In this document: positions 5,799 to 11,851 of the stretch, one piece after another
How the letters are laid out: every line of letters starts with the position of its first letter
Numbering within the stretch: the first letter of the stretch is position 1
DNA from: an uncultured Butyrivibrio sp.
GTDB taxonomy: Bacteria; Bacillota; Clostridia; Lachnospirales; Lachnospiraceae
DNA length: 13,108 nucleotides
Assembly (NCBI GenBank): GCA_910577605.1
Contig: CAJTON010000023.1
Coordinates: 34,690-47,797, forward strand
Direction of reading: 5' to 3'
Notes under the pieces: generated by a model
Seen by the model: only the letters and a program-made list of their open reading frames with translations
Databases searched by the model: none
Told to the model about the DNA's origin: nothing
Program-made: the position numbers and the translations under genes

Positions 5799-6615
5799 TC
5801 TTTTGAAATACAACAGCGTCGTCGTCAGAAATGACGACAGGCTTGTGATAGATTCCAACAGAATGCTTGACGCGCTTATCGAACAGCAGCACAGAAATCT
5901 TGCGCAGGTCTCGCCCGTTCCGGACGAGGACGGGTTTTTGTGCGGTCTTGACGCAGAGACCGTTGAGCGGCTTGTCACGGACCAGGACCAGGAGGAAGAC
6001 GAGGAGCTAAAAGCTCAGGCGTCGGGAATCATAGAGGACGCCAAGGCGCAGGCGCAGGCGATTCTTGACGAGGCTGCGAGGCAGGCTGAGGATATAAGGA
6101 CTCAGGCGAAGGAAGAAGGTTACAGCCGCGGCATGGACGAGGCGGGAAAGGATTCGGACCGTATACTGTCCGACAAGCTTTCGCAGATGGAGCAGGAGTT
6201 CGCGGCAAGGGAGCTTCAGCTTCGCAGGGAATGCGAGGATTACAAGGCGCATCTTGAACCCAAAATGGCGGAGACCATGCTTAAGCTTTTTACCAATATA
6301 ACAGGAGCGATAGCGCAGGATAAACAGGATCTTGTGCTTAATCTTGTGAACAGCGTTATGCACAACGCGGAACTGAGCCGTGAATTTACGATAAGGGTTT
6401 CGGAGGACGACTATAAATTCCTTATAAGCAATAAAGAAATGATATACGGGGCGACGCTTCCGGAGTATCATATAGAAATATGCAAGGACCCGCATCTGGA
6501 GCGCAGCCAGTGCGTTATCGAAACGGACGCGGGTGTTTTTGACTGCAGCCTTGATATTCAACTGCAGAATCTTGTTCAGGAAATCAGGATACTCAGCTGC
6601 GCGATAGGCGGCTGA
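5791..6615 (+). CDS. fliH: Flagellar export ATPase regulator FliH
   Basis: A 274-residue protein read from a TTG start that overlaps the fliG stop by eight bases. Residues about 66-150 are long, charged helix rich in A, Q and E (IIEDAKAQAQAILDEAARQA), the elongated dimer segment typical of FliH. About 158-270 forms the C-terminal domain that binds FliI, with GVFDCSLDIQLQNLVQEI near the end. FliH links the FliI ATPase to the C ring and resembles the peripheral stalk of F/V-type ATPases. The N-terminus (RNDDRLVIDSNRM) is the usual conserved clostridial start. FliI begins 26 bases after the stop. Family assignment is confident from position and architecture, though FliH sequences vary a lot. Confidence 0.9.
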   Translation: MSNLLKYNSVVVRNDDRLVIDSNRMLDALIEQQHRNLAQVSPVPDEDGFLCGLDAETVERLVTDQDQEEDEELKAQASGIIEDAKAQAQAILDEAARQAEDIRTQAKEEGYSRGMDEAGKDSDRILSDKLSQMEQEFAARELQLRRECEDYKAHLEPKMAETMLKLFTNITGAIAQDKQDLVLNLVNSVMHNAELSREFTIRVSEDDYKFLISNKEMIYGATLPEYHIEICKDPHLERSQCVIETDAGVFDCSLDIQLQNLVQEIRILSCAIGG

Positions 6616-6641
6616 CGGGCGGCTTTCGGAGGATAAGACTA

Positions 6642-7952
6642 ATGGATACCGCGAAATACTTAAATTTACTCAACAGGACTTTTTACAAAAAAATGGGAAA
6701 GGTTTCGACGGTCGTCGGACTTACTATCGAGTCCATAGGACCGGACGCCAGACTTAACGATATATGTCATATTCTTTTGAAGGACAGACCGGGCGAATAC
6801 ATAAGCGCCGAGGTCGTGGGCTTCAAGGACAAGAAAATAATACTCATGCCCTTTGAGAATGTGGACGGGGTAGGTCCCGGATGCATAGTTGAAAATACCG
6901 GGGAGCGATTGTGCGTAAAGGTAGGTCCCGGTCTTTTGGGCAAAACGGTGGACGGACTCGGAGAGCCTATCGACGGCAGCGTCCTGGCGGAGTTTGAGAG
7001 ATACCCCGCTGACGCGCCCGATCCTCTTAAAAGAGTGATAATAGATACAATTCTTCCGCTCGGTGTCAAGGCGGTGGATTCCCTTATGACAATAGGAAAA
7101 GGACAGCGTATCGGTATTTTTGCCGGAAGCGGCGTGGGCAAAAGCACGCTTATGGGAATGTTTGCCCGCAATACGAAAGCCGACATAAACGTGATCGCGC
7201 TTATAGGAGAGCGCGGCCGTGAGGTGCGCGAATTTATAGAGAGGGACCTGGGAGAAGAGGGAATGAAGCGAAGCGTAGTGGTAGTCGCGACCTCCGATAA
7301 ACCGGCCCTTATTCGTAATAAAGCCGCTAAGACCGCAACCGCGATAGCCGAATATTTCAGGGACAAGGGCAAGGACGTCCTGCTTATGATGGATTCGCTG
7401 ACGCGTTTTTCAATGGCGCAGAGAGAGATCGGACTTGCTACGGGCGAGCCTCCTGTTACGAGGGGATACCCGCCGAGCATGTACAGCGAGATGCCGAAGC
7501 TTCTCGAACGTGCGGGAAATGCCGAGAAAGGCTCTATAACCGGACTTTATACTGTGCTTGTTGACGGAGACGATTTTAACGAGCCTATCACGGATACCGC
7601 GCGAAGCATTCTCGACGGTCATATCATGCTTTCGAGGAAGCTGGCGCATAAGAACCATTATCCGGCGATAGACGTTTTGCAGAGCATTTCAAGATGTATG
7701 AGCCAGATCGTTGACGGAGGACAGAAACAGCTTTCAGGAAAACTCAAGAACGTGCTGGCGACCTATACCGAGTCCGAGGATCTGATAAATATCGGCGCAT
7801 ATAAGGCCGGAAGCAACAAAGAAATAGATTACGCTATAAGCAAGATAGATAAGGTCAACGAATTTCTTATGCAGGATACCGAATCAAGGTTATCCTATGA
7901 CGAAGAGCTTGCGATGCTCTCCGAGGTTTTTGAAGAGCAGGCGGCGGGCTAG
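6642..7952 (+). CDS. fliI: Flagellum-specific export ATPase FliI
   Basis: A 436-residue protein, normal for FliI. Walker A is AGSGVGKST at 161-169 (lysine 167), GERGRE lies at 189-194 with the catalytic glutamate, Walker B is LLMMDSLTRF with aspartate 251, and RSILDGH begins at 321. The N-terminal beta domain (about 20-95) and GKTVDGLGEPIDG (from about 106) are as in F1-beta-like type III ATPases. FliI forms a hexamer at the export gate that unfolds and releases substrates from chaperones. The CGGAGGA ribosome site lies nine bases before the ATG. FliH is directly upstream and FliJ directly downstream, the complete ATPase complex in order. Confidence 0.98.
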   Translation: MDTAKYLNLLNRTFYKKMGKVSTVVGLTIESIGPDARLNDICHILLKDRPGEYISAEVVGFKDKKIILMPFENVDGVGPGCIVENTGERLCVKVGPGLLGKTVDGLGEPIDGSVLAEFERYPADAPDPLKRVIIDTILPLGVKAVDSLMTIGKGQRIGIFAGSGVGKSTLMGMFARNTKADINVIALIGERGREVREFIERDLGEEGMKRSVVVVATSDKPALIRNKAAKTATAIAEYFRDKGKDVLLMMDSLTRFSMAQREIGLATGEPPVTRGYPPSMYSEMPKLLERAGNAEKGSITGLYTVLVDGDDFNEPITDTARSILDGHIMLSRKLAHKNHYPAIDVLQSISRCMSQIVDGGQKQLSGKLKNVLATYTESEDLINIGAYKAGSNKEIDYAISKIDKVNEFLMQDTESRLSYDEELAMLSEVFEEQAAG

Positions 7953-7964
7953 GAGTGATGCGCG

Positions 7965-8423
7965 ATGGCTAAATTCATGTACAGGATGCAGAACATCCTT
8001 GACATCAAGTATAAAATGGAGGATCAGGCGCGCTCCGTTTATTCCAACGCCAGACACAGACTTGATACTGAAAGGAATAAGCTGGAGGAGCTTTTTTCCG
8101 GCAAAAGAAGGCTGGAGAACAAGTACAGGGAGCTCGCGCAGGGTTCTTTGAATGTGCGCGATCTGCTTGACGGCAGGCGCGCGATAGATTATCAGAAGGA
8201 GCTTATAAAAATTCAGATGGTGGAGGTCCGCGTGGCGGAGAAGAACTTTGAAGCGGCCAGAGCAAGGCTTAACGAAGTTATGAAAGACCGCAAGACGCAT
8301 GAAAAGCTCAGGGAGAGGGCTTTTGAGGATTTCCTTATGGAGCTTAACGCACAGGAAAAGAAAGAGATAGACGAACTTGTCAGCTATAGATACGGAGCAG
8401 GCAGGGAGGAAAGCGATTTATAG
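7965..8423 (+). CDS. fliJ: Flagellar export protein FliJ
   Basis: A 152-residue, almost entirely helical protein. It starts MAKFMYRMQNILDIKYKMED, the usual FliJ opening, and ends EKKEIDELVSYRYG, the usual closing. The rest is a two-strand antiparallel coiled coil rich in R, K, E and A. FliJ sits in the centre of the FliI hexamer like the gamma stalk of F1 and helps couple export to the gate protein FlhA. GGAG (7952-7955) begins in the fliI stop codon and is nine bases from the ATG, which suggests coupled translation. An ATG at 7958 is out of frame. Confidence 0.93.
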   Translation: MAKFMYRMQNILDIKYKMEDQARSVYSNARHRLDTERNKLEELFSGKRRLENKYRELAQGSLNVRDLLDGRRAIDYQKELIKIQMVEVRVAEKNFEAARARLNEVMKDRKTHEKLRERAFEDFLMELNAQEKKEIDELVSYRYGAGREESDL

Positions 8424-8443
8424 GGAGAGGAGAAGTAACCCAT

Positions 8444-9226
8444 ATGCCGAAGAACAAAGACAGAGACGAGATTTTGGAAGATGAGGATTTGGAAGACGAG
8501 AAAGAAGGTAAAAAGGGAAACAGGGCAATGTCCTCCCTTATCGCAGTCTTTATCGTAATAATATGGATAGCGATTTTCGCGCTTCTTATAAAGCTTGACG
8601 TGGGCGGTTTCGGAAGTTCGGTTATGTATCCGGTTTTAAAGGACGTTCCAGTGCTCAATAAGATACTTCCGAGTGACGGACAGGGCGAGGAGCAGATATC
8701 GCAGAGCGGAAACGCGTACGCGACGATAAGGGACGCGGTGGACCGTATAAACGAGCTTGAGAATCAGATCGCCATATACAAGCAGAACGCCGACGACAAT
8801 GCGGAGCAGATATCAACGCTCACGGCGGAGCTGAAAAGACTTAAAGCATATGAGCAGAATCTCACTTATTTTGAACAGCTCAGGGAAAAATTTGACAAAG
8901 AGGTTGTTTTTTCCGACAAAGCGCCCGATATAGAAGAATATAAGAAGTGGTATGAAGAGCTTGATCCGGATAACGCCGAAAAGATTTATCAGCAGGTGCT
9001 TCAGCAGATGCAGAAAGATCAGGTGATACAGGATCTTGCCGACAGATTTGCGGCTATGAAAGCTGATGCCGCCGCGGCTATTTTTGAGGAGATGACAGGC
9101 GATCTTGAGAAGGTTGCCAATATTCTTATGTGTATGAAGAGGGACCAGTCGAGCGCTATACTCGGAGCGATGGACAGCACGCTTGCCGCAAAGCTTACGC
9201 TTCTTATTTATCCTACGGATGATTAA
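8444..9226 (+). CDS. Membrane-anchored MotE/YlxF-like protein (MgtE-N-like C-terminus)
   Basis: A 260-residue protein in the slot held by ylxF in B. subtilis, between fliJ and fliK. The cytoplasmic N-terminus (1-28) is highly charged, one transmembrane helix spans about 31-49, a coiled coil covers about 97-150, and the C-terminal helical part (about 165-255) resembles the MgtE N-terminal fold: ADRFAAMKADAAAAIFEEM followed by ILMCMKRDQSSAILGAM. It is not a magnesium transporter, having neither CBS domains nor the channel. In epsilonproteobacteria, MotE is a periplasmic chaperone of the stator protein MotC; whether Firmicute homologues do the same is not settled. The topology predicts that most of the protein lies outside the membrane. 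AGAGGAGA lies about 11 bases before the ATG. Confidence 0.8.
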   Translation: MPKNKDRDEILEDEDLEDEKEGKKGNRAMSSLIAVFIVIIWIAIFALLIKLDVGGFGSSVMYPVLKDVPVLNKILPSDGQGEEQISQSGNAYATIRDAVDRINELENQIAIYKQNADDNAEQISTLTAELKRLKAYEQNLTYFEQLREKFDKEVVFSDKAPDIEEYKKWYEELDPDNAEKIYQQVLQQMQKDQVIQDLADRFAAMKADAAAAIFEEMTGDLEKVANILMCMKRDQSSAILGAMDSTLAAKLTLLIYPTDD

Positions 9227-9287
9227 GCATTGCATTCAGGTGCTTTGCTTTATCATATATATTATTTTAAGGAAAGGAGGAGAGTGA

Positions 9288-10712
9288 ATGAAGGCAGGGA
9301 ACATATCTCCCGCTGCAGAGCAGGCGCAGCTTGTGCCAGGCGTAAAGATGCAGGGAAATGTTGATTCCTACGCGCAGAGCAAGGCGGGAAGCCTGGGAAG
9401 CTTTCAGATGTATCTTGCCGCGAATGCCGGGAAAGGACATGAGATCGGTTTTGCGCCCGCGGCTTCGGGAAAAGACCAGGTCAAGGTTTCTGGCGAGAAC
9501 GTCAAAAAGGATTTCTCAAATCTTCAGGAGAATACCGTTAAGGATAAAATCTCCGGGGATGCAGGCAAAACCGAAAATACTGTCGGAACCGTCAATAAAG
9601 ACGGAGGCAAAGCGGTTTCGGAAGCCGTAAACAAAATAGAGGAAGCCGTTAAAAAGGAACTGGGTCTGTCCGACGAGGAATTTGAGGCGCTTCTTGCGGA
9701 GCTTGGATTCTGTGTCGCTGATTTAGCGGTGCCCGGAAACGTCGCATTGCTTGTAGCTAAAGTAAACGATACCGACGTGGCTTCGGTGGTGGCGGATTCC
9801 GAACTCACGGAGCAGCTTACGGATCTTATGACGGCTATTGATACGGCGGTTGCCGAGGTCGCGGATCAGTTTGATTTCGAGCCGGAACAGTTCGGGCAGA
9901 TGCTTGAAGAGGCTGCAAAGCAGGATGCTTCTGATAATGACGAAGCGCCAATGACGCCGGTCGATGCTGAAGAAGTACAGACCAAGCAGCCGGAATTTGC
10001 GGTCGTCAAGGATGAGAGTACAGGCAAAGAAATCAAAGTTACGATCGAGAACGGCAAAGTCACGGACAGCGAAACTACAGTACAGAATGTAAAGACTCCC
10101 GAAAACGCGCAGGATGCCGCAGACGGACAGCACGACAAAAGACAGGGCGGATCGGAGCAGCGTGGAGAGAACAGCTTTGCGTCGGATCTTGTACAGAACC
10201 TTACGCAGGCGGTTGCTGAACGTACGGAAGGCGTTTCGAGCTTTACCGAAAGCTACACGGTGAACGCGGCGGACATTATCCATCAGGTTATTGAAGCGAT
10301 CAAGGTGAACGTCAGTCAGGCAACGAGTTCCATGGAATTACAGCTTAATCCCGAACATCTCGGTAAGATAAGCCTTAATGTGGTGACGAGGAACGGGGCG
10401 GTGACGGCTACAATAACAGCCCAGAACGAAGCTGTAAAAGGAGTCATCGAAAGTCAGATCGTACAGCTCAGGGAAAGTCTTAACAATCAGGGACTCAAGG
10501 TCCAGAGTGTTGAGGTTGCGGTTGCGAACCACGGTTTTAACCTCGGAGAGAACAACGCCGGTCAGGAGCAGAACAATAATAACCGGGGGACGCGCGGACG
10601 CAGGAATTTCGGCGATTATGACGAGCTTTCGGAGGAGGACGACGACATGGCGGATATCCTTCAGCAGAGGATCATGGAAGCCGACGGAAACAGCGTGAAT
10701 TACACGGCTTAG
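9288..10712 (+). CDS. fliK: Flagellar hook-length control protein FliK
   Basis: A 474-residue protein. The first 340 residues are low-complexity, rich in A, E, D, K and Q with few aromatics, and fit the secreted molecular-ruler part. The conserved Flg_hook domain starts at residue 349 (MELQLNPEHLGKISLNV) and runs to about 420 (GLKVQSVEVAVANHGF). A short tail rich in N, R and acidic residues follows. FliK measures the growing hook and switches FlhB from hook to filament export. The ribosome site is a perfect GGAGG seven bases before the ATG. The 61-base gap before the gene is AT-rich and holds only weak promoter-like and hairpin matches. FlgD, the hook cap, follows. Confidence 0.94.
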   Translation: MKAGNISPAAEQAQLVPGVKMQGNVDSYAQSKAGSLGSFQMYLAANAGKGHEIGFAPAASGKDQVKVSGENVKKDFSNLQENTVKDKISGDAGKTENTVGTVNKDGGKAVSEAVNKIEEAVKKELGLSDEEFEALLAELGFCVADLAVPGNVALLVAKVNDTDVASVVADSELTEQLTDLMTAIDTAVAEVADQFDFEPEQFGQMLEEAAKQDASDNDEAPMTPVDAEEVQTKQPEFAVVKDESTGKEIKVTIENGKVTDSETTVQNVKTPENAQDAADGQHDKRQGGSEQRGENSFASDLVQNLTQAVAERTEGVSSFTESYTVNAADIIHQVIEAIKVNVSQATSSMELQLNPEHLGKISLNVVTRNGAVTATITAQNEAVKGVIESQIVQLRESLNNQGLKVQSVEVAVANHGFNLGENNAGQEQNNNNRGTRGRRNFGDYDELSEEDDDMADILQQRIMEADGNSVNYTA

Positions 10713-10723
10713 AGGAATAACAG

Positions 10724-10749
10724 TTATGCACGCGGAAACAGTGCGATAA
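10724..10749 (+). promoter_or_regulatory. Hairpin between fliK and flgD with GGA in the loop
   Basis: TTATGCAC (10724-10731) pairs with GTGC-ATAA (10741-10749) with one bulged G, leaving the nine-base loop GCGGAAACA. It ends five bases before the flgD ribosome site AAAGGAGG (10755-10762). The loop GGA plus ribosome-site GGA recalls the flgB leader. There is no U-tract. Function is unknown. Confidence 0.35.
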
Positions 10750-10769
10750 TAATGAAAGGAGGAATAAAG

Positions 10770-11297
10770 ATGGCAATATCGGCACAGATAGTAGACGGCA
10801 AGATAGTTGCTAATTACACTCAGGGAACCAATATCAGCGAGGACAAAAAGGGAAACGATTCACTTGACAAGGACGCGTTCCTCAAAATACTCGTTGCGGA
10901 GATGCAGTATCAGGATCCGCTTGAGCCTTCGTCCAACACTGAATGGGTTACGCAGATGGCTTCGTTCTCGCAGATCGAGTCGCTTCAGGATGTCAGCAAG
11001 ACTCTCGGAGAGCAGACGGCGGCACAGCTCGTAGGCAAGAGGGTGATCGTTGAGGCGTCGGAGAATGAAGGCGGAGAGGTAAATTATGTCACCGGAATCG
11101 TGCAGTGCATAGAAAAAAGATCCGACGGACTTTATTTTTCTATCAACGATTTACTTTATCCTGTTGACAGTCTTTACGCGGTGGTAGACGAGGAGTATTA
11201 CAAGGATCTCATGGAAGAGGGATCGAAGACACCTGAGGAGTCAAGGGACCATCAGAACGGCAGTGCTGATGATAAGACGGCCGGAGTCGGGAAATAG
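10770..11297 (+). CDS. flgD: Flagellar hook cap / assembly scaffold protein FlgD
   Basis: A 175-residue protein. The N-terminal FlgD signature is clear: SLDKDAFLKILVAEMQYQDPL at 31-51, then EWVTQMASFSQIESL to 72. From about 84 to 140 a beta-rich part (AAQLVGKRVIVEA, VTGIVQCIEKRSDGLYFSIN) fits the FlgD Tudor-like domain. The Fn3-like insert found in longer proteobacterial FlgD proteins seems absent, as in short Bacillus FlgD. The tail is polar and low-complexity. FlgD caps the growing hook and guides FlgE assembly. An in-frame ATG at 10752 is rejected as the start because the perfect ribosome site AAAGGAGG (10755-10762) would then be inside the coding region; it lies seven bases before 10770. 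Confidence 0.95.
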   Translation: MAISAQIVDGKIVANYTQGTNISEDKKGNDSLDKDAFLKILVAEMQYQDPLEPSSNTEWVTQMASFSQIESLQDVSKTLGEQTAAQLVGKRVIVEASENEGGEVNYVTGIVQCIEKRSDGLYFSINDLLYPVDSLYAVVDEEYYKDLMEEGSKTPEESRDHQNGSADDKTAGVGK

Positions 11298-11329
11298 GCT
11301 AAGGAGAGCCGACGGAAAGAAGGTAAGAT

Positions 11330-11743
11330 ATGGATATCAAAGAAGCCCGATTTACATCAATTGAACAGGTCACGGGACGTTATCTTAACCAGAATCCTTC
11401 ATATGCGCCGGAACAAAGCGTTGAAACTTCTTTTGAGGAGATCCTCAGAAAAAAGGTTGATCTGACCAGTCCAAAGACTCAGGGAACCGCTGATCTAAGA
11501 TTTTCAAAACATGCGGCACAGAGACTTTCGGACAGGAACATAAGCCTTTCAGAGGAACAGCTTGACAGACTGCAGAAGGGCGCAAGACTTTGCGGCGACA
11601 AAGGAATCAAGGAATCGTTAGTGATCATGGATGAATACGCATTCATAGTGAACACACAGAAAAACACCGTGATAACGGCAATGGAACAGGGAAATGAAGG
11701 TGAAAATATTTTCACCAATATAGACGGAGCGGTTTTAGTATAG
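11330..11743 (+). CDS. Conserved flagellar operon protein, TIGR02530 family, unknown function
   Basis: A 137-residue protein lying between flgD and flgE, where Firmicutes and some other bacteria carry the TIGR02530 'flagellar operon protein'. The conserved core starts at FSKHAAQRLSDRNI (58-71) and continues with a helix (LSEEQLDRLQKGARL), KGIKESLVIMDEYAFIVN, and the closing NIFTNIDGAVLV (126-137). The N-terminal 55 residues are variable. No signal peptide, membrane helix or catalytic motif is visible, and the biochemical role is unknown; its place suggests a part in hook assembly. The ribosome site is a moderate GAAGGT about seven bases upstream. The stop codon is the first bases of the structured flgE leader. 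Confidence 0.85.
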   Translation: MDIKEARFTSIEQVTGRYLNQNPSYAPEQSVETSFEEILRKKVDLTSPKTQGTADLRFSKHAAQRLSDRNISLSEEQLDRLQKGARLCGDKGIKESLVIMDEYAFIVNTQKNTVITAMEQGNEGENIFTNIDGAVLV

Positions 11744-11764
11744 GTTCGGACCTTCGGGAGAACC
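11743..11764 (+). promoter_or_regulatory. UUCG-tetraloop hairpin at the start of the flgE leader
   Basis: GGTTC (11743-11747) pairs with GAACC (11760-11764), and CC/GG (11751-11752 with 11757-11758) closes a TTCG tetraloop, with GGA and A as the internal loop between the two stems. C(UUCG)G is an exceptionally stable loop. The stem begins in the last base of the upstream stop codon, so translating ribosomes would disturb it. No U-tract follows. It leads into the pseudoknot element. Confidence 0.5.
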
Positions 11765-11767
11765 GAT

Positions 11768-11807
11768 TGCCCCTGAATGCCAGAAGGGGCAGGCAGAAAG
11801 CTCTGGC
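11768..11807 (+). ncRNA. Candidate H-type pseudoknot in the flgE leader
   Basis: Stem 1 is TGCCCCT (11768-11774) with AGGGGCA (11785-11791), seven perfect pairs. Its ten-base loop ends in GCCAGA (11779-11784), which pairs perfectly with TCTGGC (11802-11807), making stem 2 of six pairs stacked directly on stem 1. Connecting loops are GAAT (four bases) and GGCAGAAAGC (ten bases), lengths that suit an H-type fold. A competing CAGA/TCTG hairpin (11794-11805) exists. No U-tract is present. The pairing is seen; folding and ligand or protein control are inferred, and I recognise no known RNA family. Confidence 0.45.
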
Positions 11808-11811
11808 TCAC

Positions 11812-11851
11812 AAATTAAATTACGAATTAATTTATAGGAGGTCATTTAATT
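11812..11851 (+). promoter_or_regulatory. flgE ribosome site within AT-rich alternative pairings
   Basis: The ribosome site AGGAGGT (11836-11842) is near perfect. Upstream AAATTAA (11812-11818) can pair with TTAATTT (11827-11833), leaving the site open, while the overlapping AATTAAAT (11813-11820) can instead pair with ATTTAATT (11844-11851), placing the site in a closed loop next to the ATG. The two pairings exclude each other. All pairs are A-U, so stability is low. Confidence 0.4.

Noticed and set aside
6007..7480. Long minus-strand open frames (184 and 237 codons) opposite fliH and fliI
   Set aside because: They are antisense to strongly conserved genes, have no ribosome site or domain, and match the usual shadow pattern.
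9224..9263. AAGCA/TGCTT hairpin and TTGCAT...CATATA promoter-like pair before fliK
   Set aside because: Five-pair stem with an 11-base loop, and -10 and -35 matches too poor in an AT-rich gap to support a terminator or promoter.
10752..10769. Earlier in-frame ATG for flgD
   Set aside because: The perfect ribosome site AAAGGAGG would lie inside the extra six codons; the ATG at 10770 has ideal spacing.
11768..11791. Stem TGCCCCT/AGGGGCA as an intrinsic terminator before flgE
   Set aside because: The stem is followed by GGCAGAAAGC rather than a run of T, and flgE has no evident promoter of its own downstream.
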